Made by a program: the position numbers and the translations under genes. Positions 57,988 through 64,000 of a stretch of DNA of 64,000 bases are shown here, one piece after another (position 1 is the first letter of the stretch; the number at the start of each line of letters is the position of its first letter). The stretch covers positions 62,001 through 126,000 of the forward strand of contig QHRW01000117.1 in the NCBI GenBank assembly GCA_003220265.1. The letters are read 5' to 3'. Source of the stretch: Candidatus Rokuibacteriota bacterium. Lineage in GTDB: Bacteria; Methylomirabilota; Methylomirabilia; Rokubacteriales; CSP1-6. Under the pieces are notes generated by a model. The model was not told the origin of the DNA and ran no database searches. It saw nothing but the letters and a program-made list of their open reading frames with translations.

Positions 57988-58737
57988 TTATTTGAGCTCG
58001 AAGTCGAGCGTGGCCGCCGCCTTGGGGGCGATGGTCACGTCGCGCGTGATCGCCTGGGGCTCGTCGTAGAGCGGGCGGCCGTCCTTGTCGAGGCCCTTGG
58101 GCCGGAAGCCCTCGTGCCACATGGTGACCTTGTAGCTGCCGGGCGGGATGCCCTCGATGAGGAACGCGCCCCTGTCGTCGGTGACCGCGTAGTAGGGGCT
58201 GTCGTGCACGATCATCCACGCCGCCATGTGCGGATGGGCGTCACACACGACGCGCACGACCCCGGGCTTGGTGAGGCGCTTGGTGATGTCGATCATCTGG
58301 TCCTTGTTGGGCAGGGCCAGGTTGAAGACGGTCGGCTTGCCGAGGAAGCCGTGCGTGTTGTGCAGGATCCCGTCGGAGTTCTTCACGCGCGTGCGCTCAC
58401 CGGGCATGGTGGCGGTGACGTGGTGGACGAACACGCAACGGTGGTTGTCGAGGACGGCGTCGGCCGCGCCCTTCTTGCCGCGCGCCACGCCCCCGATGAG
58501 GATCACGCTGCCGCGCACGCCGCGCTCGGGCCCCAGCACCAGGGCCTCGTTGTCCTTCTGGTCACCGCACACGTCGCGGTTCTTGTTGACGGACAGCGGC
58601 TCCAGCCGGGGCGGCGTGCCCGCGAACTTCACGGTCCCACTCAGCGTGCCGCCGTCGGCCACCGTCACCACCTCGTAGGCGAGCGCGGGCGAGGCCACCG
58701 CCGCGAGCAGCCCGAGCAGGGCGGCGGCTCTCAGCAC
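57988..58737 (-). CDS. Exported cupredoxin-like protein with a carboxypeptidase-regulatory-like domain
   Basis: 249 residues from GTG at 58737. A signal peptide (AALLGLLAAVASPALA) precedes a plastocyanin-type domain with a His in HNTHGFLGKPTVF and the blue-copper loop VVCDAHPHMAAW (Cys, His, Met). From about 185 the region VTDDRGAFLIEGIPPGSYKV is a CarboxypepD_reg-like beta domain. It probably carries electrons in the periplasm, for example to the terminal oxidase encoded upstream. A copper-storage role is the alternative. It lies 12 bases from the UspA-type gene. Confidence 0.83.
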   Translation of the reverse strand: MLRAAALLGLLAAVASPALAYEVVTVADGGTLSGTVKFAGTPPRLEPLSVNKNRDVCGDQKDNEALVLGPERGVRGSVILIGGVARGKKGAADAVLDNHRCVFVHHVTATMPGERTRVKNSDGILHNTHGFLGKPTVFNLALPNKDQMIDITKRLTKPGVVRVVCDAHPHMAAWMIVHDSPYYAVTDDRGAFLIEGIPPGSYKVTMWHEGFRPKGLDKDGRPLYDEPQAITRDVTIAPKAAATLDFELK

Positions 58738-58747
58738 GGCCGCTCCG

Positions 58748-59116
58748 TCACGGCTCCGGATTGATCGCGAACTCCAGCGCGAGCCAGAGGCTGCGGCTGT
58801 AGCGGAAGAACCACAGCGGGAAGAGGATGACGAAGGGCACCCAGAGCGCGAGCTGGGCGGCCGTCTCCCACCCGGCCAGCGCGCGCAGCAGAAAGAAGCC
58901 CGTCACGGCGATGGACACCGTGACGCCGTAGTTCACGTAGATCGCCCCGATCCAGTAGCCCTGCGCGCGCTCGAAGCGCAGGTCGCACACCGCGCACACC
59001 GTGTTCATCGCGAACCAACCGCGGAAGAGCGGCGCCCGCCCGCAGCGGGGACAGCGCAGTCGCAGGGCGTGGCCCAGGGCGCGCGCCAGGCGCGCCCGCG
59101 CCCGGTCGTCCGGCAT
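58748..59116 (-). CDS. DUF983 membrane protein with zinc-ribbon start
   Basis: 122 residues. RLRCPRCGRAPLFRGWFAMN and TVCAVCDLRFERAQGYWIGA are the two CxxC knuckles of DUF983, followed by two membrane helices. The family often sits in cytochrome c oxidase loci and may help assembly; the exact role is not known. It is spaced 10 bases from the cupredoxin gene and 27 from the CoxIV gene. Confidence 0.88.
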   Translation of the reverse strand: MPDDRARARLARALGHALRLRCPRCGRAPLFRGWFAMNTVCAVCDLRFERAQGYWIGAIYVNYGVTVSIAVTGFFLLRALAGWETAAQLALWVPFVILFPLWFFRYSRSLWLALEFAINPEP

Positions 59117-59143
59117 GTCCCACGCCTCGCTCCACCGCCGCCG

Positions 59144-59482
59144 CTAGTGCTTGGCCGGCGCTTCGGCGGCCGGCTCGAGGTTGGCGGTCTTGTGATCGAC
59201 GAAGAACGCGTCCGGAAGGATGACGAACACCAGCAGCGTGGCGATCGTCAGCGGCGTCACCGCGATGAGGGCCAGCGTGCGGGTCTCGAACTTCAGGTGC
59301 ATGAAGTACATCGCCACCAGCGCGGCTTTCACGATCGCGAACGCGCACAGGAACACGCCGACGGTCACCTTGCTCATCGCAATGTAGTGCGGCAGGAACA
59401 CGACGCCGATTTCGCCCACGGTGAGAATGGCCAGCCAGTAAAAGATCAGCATGTAGTTGGGATGCTTGTGCTCGCCTGCCAT
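59144..59482 (-). CDS. Cytochrome c oxidase subunit IV (prokaryotic, CtaF/CyoD type)
   Basis: 112 residues with three hydrophobic helices (LIFYWLAILTVGEIGVVFLP first). VTVGVFLCAFAIVKAALVAM and MYFMHLKFETRTLALI carry the family pattern of CyoD/CtaF. It is an accessory subunit of the heme-copper oxidase in the inner membrane. 12 bases after the CoxIII-type gene. The His-rich start MAGEHKHPN is common in this family. Confidence 0.88.
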   Translation of the reverse strand: MAGEHKHPNYMLIFYWLAILTVGEIGVVFLPHYIAMSKVTVGVFLCAFAIVKAALVAMYFMHLKFETRTLALIAVTPLTIATLLVFVILPDAFFVDHKTANLEPAAEAPAKH

Positions 59483-59494
59483 GGGTCGCGCCTC

Positions 59495-60154
59495 CTAGAG
59501 CAGGTACATGAAGGTGAAGACCATGATCCAGACGAGGTCGACAAAGTGCCAGTAGAGGCCGACGATCTCGACCACGTTGTAGCTCGCGGCCGGGTCGGGC
59601 CGCCGCGACACGACGCCGACGACCGACAGCAGGTAGATCACGCCCGCCGTCACGTGCAAGCCGTGAAACCCGGTGATGATGAAGAACGAGGTCCCGAACA
59701 GGGTGGCCCCGTGGCCCTTGGCAAGCTCCAGGGCATGGCCGGTGATTCCGTTGATGTGCAGCCCCTCCCGGATCAGCTTGGTCCACTCGAAGGCCTGGCA
59801 GCCGACGAAGATGGCGCCGCCGAGCGCGGTGAAGAGCAGGAACATCTTGGCCTTCGACCGATCACCCTTCCCCAGCCACTCGAGCGCCTTCACCATGGTG
59901 ACGCTGGAGCAGATGAGCAGGAACGTCATGGCCGCCGTGAGGTTGATGCCCAGCACGTCGTAGGGGCTCGGCCAGTCGGCGCTGGTGGCGCGCATGCCGC
60001 CGTAGGCCGCCAGCAGCGTGCCGAAGCCGACGGCGTCGCCGGCCAGGAAGATCCACATGCCGAGCTTGCCCCAGCTCTCGGGTGTGAGCGGGCTCTCGGC
60101 GGGTTCCACGACGGCGTGCGACGTGGATGCGGCGTGCGAGGTTGCAGCGCTCAT
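59495..60154 (-). CDS. Cytochrome c oxidase subunit III-type protein (first of two)
   Basis: 219 residues, about seven helices shortened to five or six. WGKLGMWIFLAGDAVGFGTL, GCQAFEWTKLIREG and the C-terminal GFHGLHVTAGVIYLL, WHFVDLVWIMVFTFMYLL give the CoxIII signature, including the His of GFHGLHV. It overlaps the small protein gene upstream (ATGA). A second CoxIII (60357-61034) is present, so this copy may be a CoxIII of a different oxidase type or an accessory. It binds CoxI in the membrane. Confidence 0.88.
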   Translation of the reverse strand: MSAATSHAASTSHAVVEPAESPLTPESWGKLGMWIFLAGDAVGFGTLLAAYGGMRATSADWPSPYDVLGINLTAAMTFLLICSSVTMVKALEWLGKGDRSKAKMFLLFTALGGAIFVGCQAFEWTKLIREGLHINGITGHALELAKGHGATLFGTSFFIITGFHGLHVTAGVIYLLSVVGVVSRRPDPAASYNVVEIVGLYWHFVDLVWIMVFTFMYLL

Positions 60155-60360
60155 GTCGTTGTCGTCTCCTCGTTCATCGAATTCGGGCGCCGCCACCGCA
60201 AGCGGTAGCCGGCGCTCCAGGCGAGCACGACCCCGATCCCGATGGCCACCGCGAACGGCACCACCATCAGCGCGGTGTACGCCCAGTTGAAGCTGCGATC
60301 GCCGTAGGCCGACGCCACGCAGGCGGCGCAGGCCAGGACCTTCCCGAGCGCGCCCGTCAT
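60151..60360 (-). CDS. Small membrane protein (69 residues) in the oxidase operon
   Basis: Start ATG 60360 overlaps the CoxIII stop (ATGA), and its stop overlaps the next CoxIII-type start, so it is clearly translated. It has LACAACVASAYGD and one or two helices (YTALMVVPFAVAIGIGVV), with a basic tail RLRWRRPN. No family recognised. Probably a minor oxidase subunit or assembly factor. Confidence 0.72.
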   Translation of the reverse strand: MTGALGKVLACAACVASAYGDRSFNWAYTALMVVPFAVAIGIGVVLAWSAGYRLRWRRPNSMNEETTTT

Positions 60361-61034
60361 ACCAGGTAGACCGACACGTAGAGGACCGGCCACAGCGCGA
60401 CCACGAAGTGCCAGTAGATCGCGCACGCGCGCGCGACGGCGGTCTGCCCGTCCAGGAAGCGCCCGCGCCGCGCCAGCGCCAGCGTCACGCCCAGCCAGGC
60501 CAGCGCGCCGACCACGTGGGCGGCGTGGGCGCCGATGAGCGTGTAGAACGTGCCGCCGTAGGCGCCGGACGAAACGGTGAGCCCGTACTGGATCAGCCGC
60601 ATCCACTCGTAGCCCTGGATCGCGAGGAAGAGCGCGCCGAGCGCGCCGGCGGCGGTGAGGCCGCGCACCAGCCGGACGCCGTCGCGCGCGCGCAGGGCCT
60701 GCATGGCCCCCGCCATGGCGAGGCTGGAAGCCAGCAGAACGAGCGTGTTGAATCCGGTCACGAGGATGGGCAGCCGCGGCTGCAGCGGCGGCGGCCACAG
60801 CGGCGCGGCCAGGCGCAGCACGAAGAACCCCGAGACGAGGCCCGCGAAGAACATCACCTCGGCGGCGATGAGGAACACCATCGCGAGCCGCACGTTGTCG
60901 AGCGGGCGGCGCGGCGAGGGCTCACGCTCATCGCCGTCACCGCCGCCCGTCGGCGGCGGCGGAGGCGGCGTGCGGCCGTTCGTCTTCCGGCTGGCCGGTG
61001 GGCGCGGCGGCGCCTCGAGGACGAGCCGGCTCAC
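60357..61034 (-). CDS. Cytochrome c oxidase subunit III (second copy, Pro-rich N-terminus)
   Basis: 225 residues from GTG at 61034. The first 45 residues are Pro/Gly/Arg-rich (PPPPPPTGGGDGDEREP), unlike usual CoxIII. Five helices follow with MVFLIAAEVMFFAGLVSGFF, ALFLAIQGYEWMRLIQYG and IGAHAAHVVGALAWL, ending YWHFVVALWPVLYVSVYLV. These are CoxIII hallmarks. It overlaps neighbours by GTGA and ATGA. It is probably the main CoxIII for the CoxI encoded upstream. Confidence 0.87.
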   Translation of the reverse strand: MSRLVLEAPPRPPASRKTNGRTPPPPPPTGGGDGDEREPSPRRPLDNVRLAMVFLIAAEVMFFAGLVSGFFVLRLAAPLWPPPLQPRLPILVTGFNTLVLLASSLAMAGAMQALRARDGVRLVRGLTAAGALGALFLAIQGYEWMRLIQYGLTVSSGAYGGTFYTLIGAHAAHVVGALAWLGVTLALARRGRFLDGQTAVARACAIYWHFVVALWPVLYVSVYLV

Positions 61035-61144
61035 CAGCGAATCCCCACCAGGAGCGAGGCCACCACGAGCACGGCCACGATCGTCAGCAGCACGCGCCGC
61101 AGCAGACGGTTGCGCTCGGCGAGGTCGGTCATCAGCGTGCTCAT
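61031..61144 (-). CDS. 37-residue single-helix protein in the oxidase operon
   Basis: The ATG at 61144 overlaps the CtaB stop (ATGA), and its TGA overlaps the CoxIII GTG. It reads MSTLMTDLAERNRLLRRVLL then TIVAVLVVASLLVGIRW, one membrane helix with a basic cytoplasmic start. Double overlap argues strongly that it is real. It resembles the small extra subunits seen in bacterial oxidase operons; no family assigned. Confidence 0.68.
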   Translation of the reverse strand: MSTLMTDLAERNRLLRRVLLTIVAVLVVASLLVGIRW

Positions 61145-62043
61145 GCCTTGTCGAAGGCCAGCAGCGCCAGCAGCAGCGGCAGATAGAGGAGCGAGGCCAG
61201 CAGCACGCGGCGCGCGTGCGAGAGCGAGGGGGCCAGCGCCTGCTGCGCCCCCATCGCCACGAAGGCCGCGCCCAGGACGAGCGCGCCCATGAAGTAGACG
61301 CCGCCGGCGAGGCCGATCAGCGTGGGCAGCAGGCTCACGGCCAGCAGGGCCAGCGTGCCACTGAGGATCTGGCGCTCCGTCGAGCGGCCCTGGGCGTCGA
61401 TCACCGGCAGCAGGCGCACGCCGGCGCGCGCGTAGTCGTCGCGATAGAGCTGGGCGATCGCCAGCGTGTGCGGGAGCTGCCACAGGAAGAGGATGCCGAA
61501 GAGCACCCAGGCGCCGAGGCCGAGGTCGTCGCGCGCCGCCGCCCAGCCCGCGACGGGCGGCAGCGCACCGGGCACGGCGCCGACCAGCGTGCAGAACGCC
61601 GTGCGCAGCTTGAGCGGCGTGTAGGCGAACACGTAGAGCACGAAGGTGGCGGCCACGGTCAGCGCGGCCAGCCATCCCGCGCCCAGCGCCAGCACGCCGA
61701 GGCCGCCCGCGGTCAGCGCGGCGCCGAAGAGCAGCGCCTCGAGCGGCGTCAGCCGTCCCTCCGGCAGCGGCCGCGTGCGCGTGCGGGCCATCAGCGCATC
61801 CACGTCGCGCTCCCAGTACTGGTTGAGCGCCAGCGTGCCGCCCGCGGCCAGCGCGGTCCCCAGCAGGAGGGCGACGAGCCGGCCGTAGTCCGGCCCGCCG
61901 GTGAGCCCGACGTAGTAGCCGACCGCGGTCGTGATCAGCACCATCAGGACCACGCGCGGCTTCGTCAGCGCGACGAGGTCGCTGGCCACCCGGGCGCGCT
62001 CACGCGGCAGCGCGGCGACGATCACTTCGGCCGGCTGCGTCAT
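61141..62043 (-). CDS. ctaB: Protoheme IX farnesyltransferase (heme o synthase) CtaB
   Basis: 300 residues, UbiA fold with about nine helices. The first Asp-rich loop is LNQYWERDVDALMARTRTRP (N-x3-D-x2-D), and the second, LYRDDYARAGVRLLPVIDAQ, is also present. It adds a farnesyl group to heme b, making heme o for the oxidase. ATG 62043 overlaps the ctaA stop (ATGA), so heme o and heme a enzymes are coupled. Confidence 0.94.
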   Translation of the reverse strand: MTQPAEVIVAALPRERARVASDLVALTKPRVVLMVLITTAVGYYVGLTGGPDYGRLVALLLGTALAAGGTLALNQYWERDVDALMARTRTRPLPEGRLTPLEALLFGAALTAGGLGVLALGAGWLAALTVAATFVLYVFAYTPLKLRTAFCTLVGAVPGALPPVAGWAAARDDLGLGAWVLFGILFLWQLPHTLAIAQLYRDDYARAGVRLLPVIDAQGRSTERQILSGTLALLAVSLLPTLIGLAGGVYFMGALVLGAAFVAMGAQQALAPSLSHARRVLLASLLYLPLLLALLAFDKA

Positions 62044-62930
62044 CGCGCGGCGCCCATGGCCCGGGAGGCGTGGGCGACGTCGAGCGCCGGCGAGACCGGG
62101 GCGCTCGCCAGCACGCGCACGGCCAGGACCACCGCGCCGGCCAGGACGAGCCCGCCGGCCAGTCGGTGCGCCACCGGCAGCGCCAGCATCGTGAGCTGGC
62201 CGCCGGGGATCCAGATCGCCGAGAAGCGCGCGAGATAGCTGCCCGCCCCGAGCAGGAGCTGCAGCCCGAGCAGGCCGAGGACGACGCGGGCGACGGGGGC
62301 GGCCACCGCGTCGCCGCTCCGACGCAGCCGCGCCGTGGCCATCGGCGCCAGCACGAAGACGGCGACGGCGCCGGCCAGGTGCAGGTCGAGGCGGCCGGCG
62401 TGCGTGAGCAGCGCGCCGAAGACGATCTGCAGGTAGACCAGCGCGGCCGTGGCCACCGTGAGCCCGCGGGTGACCGCGTCGAGCGCGGGCGCCGGCCGCG
62501 CCATCGCGGACGAGGTGAGCAGCGCAAGGGCCACGACGAACGCGAAGAAGGCCTGCGCGAAGGGCCCGTGCACCATCGCCAGCGCATCGGCCGTGAGGAT
62601 CACGCGCAGGCCGCCGATGACGCCCTGGAGCACCACCGCCGCCACCGCCACCATGCCGAGCAGGCGCAGACGGCCGCCGGCGCGCCAGAGCGTCGCGGCG
62701 AGGGCCAGCGTGAGCAGGCCGACCAGCGCGCCCAGCAGCCGGTGGCCGTGCTCGTAGAACACGCCGCCCACCATCCGCGAGGGCGGGAAGAGGAACATGT
62801 TGTGGCCGAACGTCGTCGGCCAGTCGGGGACGGCCAGCGCGGCGCCCGTGTTGGTGACGAGCCCACCGAAGACGATGAGCACGCACGTCGCGGCCGCCGT
62901 GAGCACGGCCAGGCGATGGGCCAGCCTCAC
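62040..62930 (-). CDS. ctaA: Heme a synthase CtaA
   Basis: 296 residues from GTG at 62930 with GGGAGG 7 bases upstream. Eight helices. The heme-ligand histidines of the two halves are in VFYEHGHRLLGALVGLL and LAMVHGPFAQAFFAF, and in LTHAGRLDLHLAGAV and LPVAHRLAGGLVLAG. TNTGAALAVPDWPTTFG is the family N-terminal loop. It oxidises the C8 methyl of heme o to a formyl, giving heme a. It lies 14 bases after CoxI and is coupled to CtaB. Confidence 0.92.
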   Translation of the reverse strand: MRLAHRLAVLTAAATCVLIVFGGLVTNTGAALAVPDWPTTFGHNMFLFPPSRMVGGVFYEHGHRLLGALVGLLTLALAATLWRAGGRLRLLGMVAVAAVVLQGVIGGLRVILTADALAMVHGPFAQAFFAFVVALALLTSSAMARPAPALDAVTRGLTVATAALVYLQIVFGALLTHAGRLDLHLAGAVAVFVLAPMATARLRRSGDAVAAPVARVVLGLLGLQLLLGAGSYLARFSAIWIPGGQLTMLALPVAHRLAGGLVLAGAVVLAVRVLASAPVSPALDVAHASRAMGAAR

Positions 62931-62944
62931 GCGCCGAGCCTCCC

Positions 62945-64000
62945 TCAGTGCGCCCGCGCCCGCACCCGGGCCGGCGCCTGCGTCTGCGGCAAGTAGTCCT
63001 CGGTCGCCTCCGGGTCGCTGTACTCGTACGGCCCGCGATAGACGGTGGGCAGCACCGGCCCCCAGTTGAGGTGCGGGGGCGGCGAGGGCGCCGTCCACTC
63101 GAGCGTCGTGGAGTTCCACGGGTTCATCGGGGCCTTGCGGCCGGCGAACAGCGACCAGAAGAAGTTGACGACGAAGAAGAGCTGCGACAGGCCGAGGAAG
63201 ATGGCCCCGTAGGTCATGAACACGTTCCAGTGCTGCTGGTGCTGCAGGAACTCGTACTGCATGGGGTTGTAGATCCGCCGCATCTGGCCGCCGACGCCGA
63301 TGATGTGCATCGGGAAGAAGACCCAGTTGAAGAAGATCAGCGTGCCCCAGAAGTGCAGGTGACCCAGCAGCGGGTTCGTCATGCGGCCGAACATCTTGGG
63401 GAACCAGAAGTAGATGGCGGCGAAGGCCCCGAAGATGGAGCCGCCGAACACCACGTAGTGGATGTGGGCCACGATGAAGTACGTGTCCTGGATGTAGATG
63501 TCGACCGGCGTGGAGGCCATGAAGATGCCGGAGAGCCCGCCGATGACGAACATCGACACGAAGCCGAGCGCGAACAGCATGGGGACCTTGAACTGGATGC
63601 GCCCGCCCCACAGCGTGCCCAGCCAGTTGAACGTCTTGATGGCCGACGGCACCGCGATGATCATCGTGGACACCGTGAAGGCCATGCCCAGCCGCGGGTT
63701 CATGCCGGACACGAACATGTGGTGGCCGTAGACGATCCAGGACAGGAACGCGATGCCGATCATCGAGAAGGCCATCGCGTGGTAGCCGAAGATCGGCTTG
63801 CGCGAAAACACGGGCAGGATCTCCGAGGCGATGCCCATGGCGGGCAGGATGAGGATGTAGACCTCGGGGTGCCCGAAGTACCAGAACAGGTGCTGCCAGA
63901 GCAGCGGCTCGCCGCCGCCCGACGGCTTGAACCATGAGGTGCCCAGCGTGCGGTCGAACAGCAGCATGGCCACGCCGGAGGTCAGCACGGGCAGCGCCAG
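62945..64000 (-). CDS. ctaD: Cytochrome c oxidase subunit I (C-terminal part, continues past the window)
   Basis: The reading frame is open to base 64000, so at least 351 residues are visible and the N-terminus is outside. [19 protein letters not shown] has the CuB His and cross-linked Tyr, [13 protein letters not shown] the other two CuB histidines, [20 protein letters not shown] the K-channel, and [17 protein letters not shown] the heme a and a3 ligands. It is the catalytic subunit reducing oxygen to water and pumping protons. CoxII is expected upstream, beyond the edge. The tail [10 protein letters not shown] is unremarkable. Confidence 0.95.
   Translation of the reverse strand: MALPVLTSGVAMLLFDRTLGTSWFKPSGGGEPLLWQHLFWYFGHPEVYILILPAMGIASEILPVFSRKPIFGYHAMAFSMIGIAFLSWIVYGHHMFVSGMNPRLGMAFTVSTMIIAVPSAIKTFNWLGTLWGGRIQFKVPMLFALGFVSMFVIGGLSGIFMASTPVDIYIQDTYFIVAHIHYVVFGGSIFGAFAAIYFWFPKMFGRMTNPLLGHLHFWGTLIFFNWVFFPMHIIGVGGQMRRIYNPMQYEFLQHQQHWNVFMTYGAIFLGLSQLFFVVNFFWSLFAGRKAPMNPWNSTTLEWTAPSPPPHLNWGPVLPTVYRGPYEYSDPEATEDYLPQTQAPARVRARAH

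Overview
The window is very GC-rich, gene-dense bacterial DNA with no rRNA, tRNA, CRISPR array or insertion sequence that I can see. Genes run in long same-strand trains in which a start codon usually overlaps the preceding stop (ATGA or GTGA). GTG starts are common, and TTG and CTG starts also occur. The mix is an aa3-type oxidase with heme A synthesis, several Liv/Opu/Dpp-type ABC transporters, a nonulosonic-acid surface-polysaccharide operon and many uncharacterised soil-bacterium families. It suggests an uncultured aerobic soil or subsurface bacterium. Candidatus Rokubacteria/Methylomirabilota is my best guess, by inference only.

Region 1 (1-22.4 kb, minus strand) is one surface-polysaccharide operon transcribed right to left from a promoter and palindrome near 22.35 kb. 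It begins with a bifunctional ATP sulfurylase/APS kinase, a MarR-EPS-type regulator and an MsbA-like exporter. A pseudaminic/legionaminic-type pathway follows: PseB, PseC, PseG, a PseI homologue, a PseH-like acetyltransferase and an SpsF-type cytidylyltransferase fused to an aminotransferase. Further genes encode a carbamoyltransferase, a hexapeptide acyltransferase, a PIG-L deacetylase, a B12-radical-SAM protein, an oxidoreductase, an epimerase, methyltransferases and glycosyltransferases. Two of these genes (pseI and the radical SAM gene) are frameshifted by apparent small deletions.

Region 2 (22.4-36 kb) holds a YjbQ protein and a Dpp-type importer without ATPases that is coupled to a sugar epimerase. 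A cupin and an M81 peptidase follow, the latter ending in a repeat element. Next come small enzymes, an OpuC-type importer and an ergothioneine locus (EgtB, an EgtD lacking its SAM domain, and a phosphoribosyltransferase-like protein).

Region 3 (36-43.6 kb) is a complete Liv-type importer whose last gene also ends in the repeat element, then a ParB-like/SDR/M24 operon.

Region 4 (43.6-53.2 kb) carries an ECF sigma/anti-sigma/18-residue-repeat operon, a receiver-PilZ protein coupled to a RecB-like nuclease, a squalene/phytoene synthase, an 81-residue histone-like basic protein, an M23 peptidase, a PAC2 protein and several small exported proteins. Hairpins and apparently leaderless promoters are frequent here.

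Region 5 (53.1-64 kb, minus strand) is a terminal-oxidase operon: CoxI, CtaA, CtaB, two CoxIII-type subunits, CoxIV and three small membrane proteins. It continues through a cupredoxin into a multidomain UspA/rubredoxin/PCP_red protein, a radical SAM/SPASM protein that also ends in PCP_red, a membrane protein and an Mrp-type iron-sulfur carrier. This downstream module may be an undescribed metallocofactor or redox system serving the oxidase.
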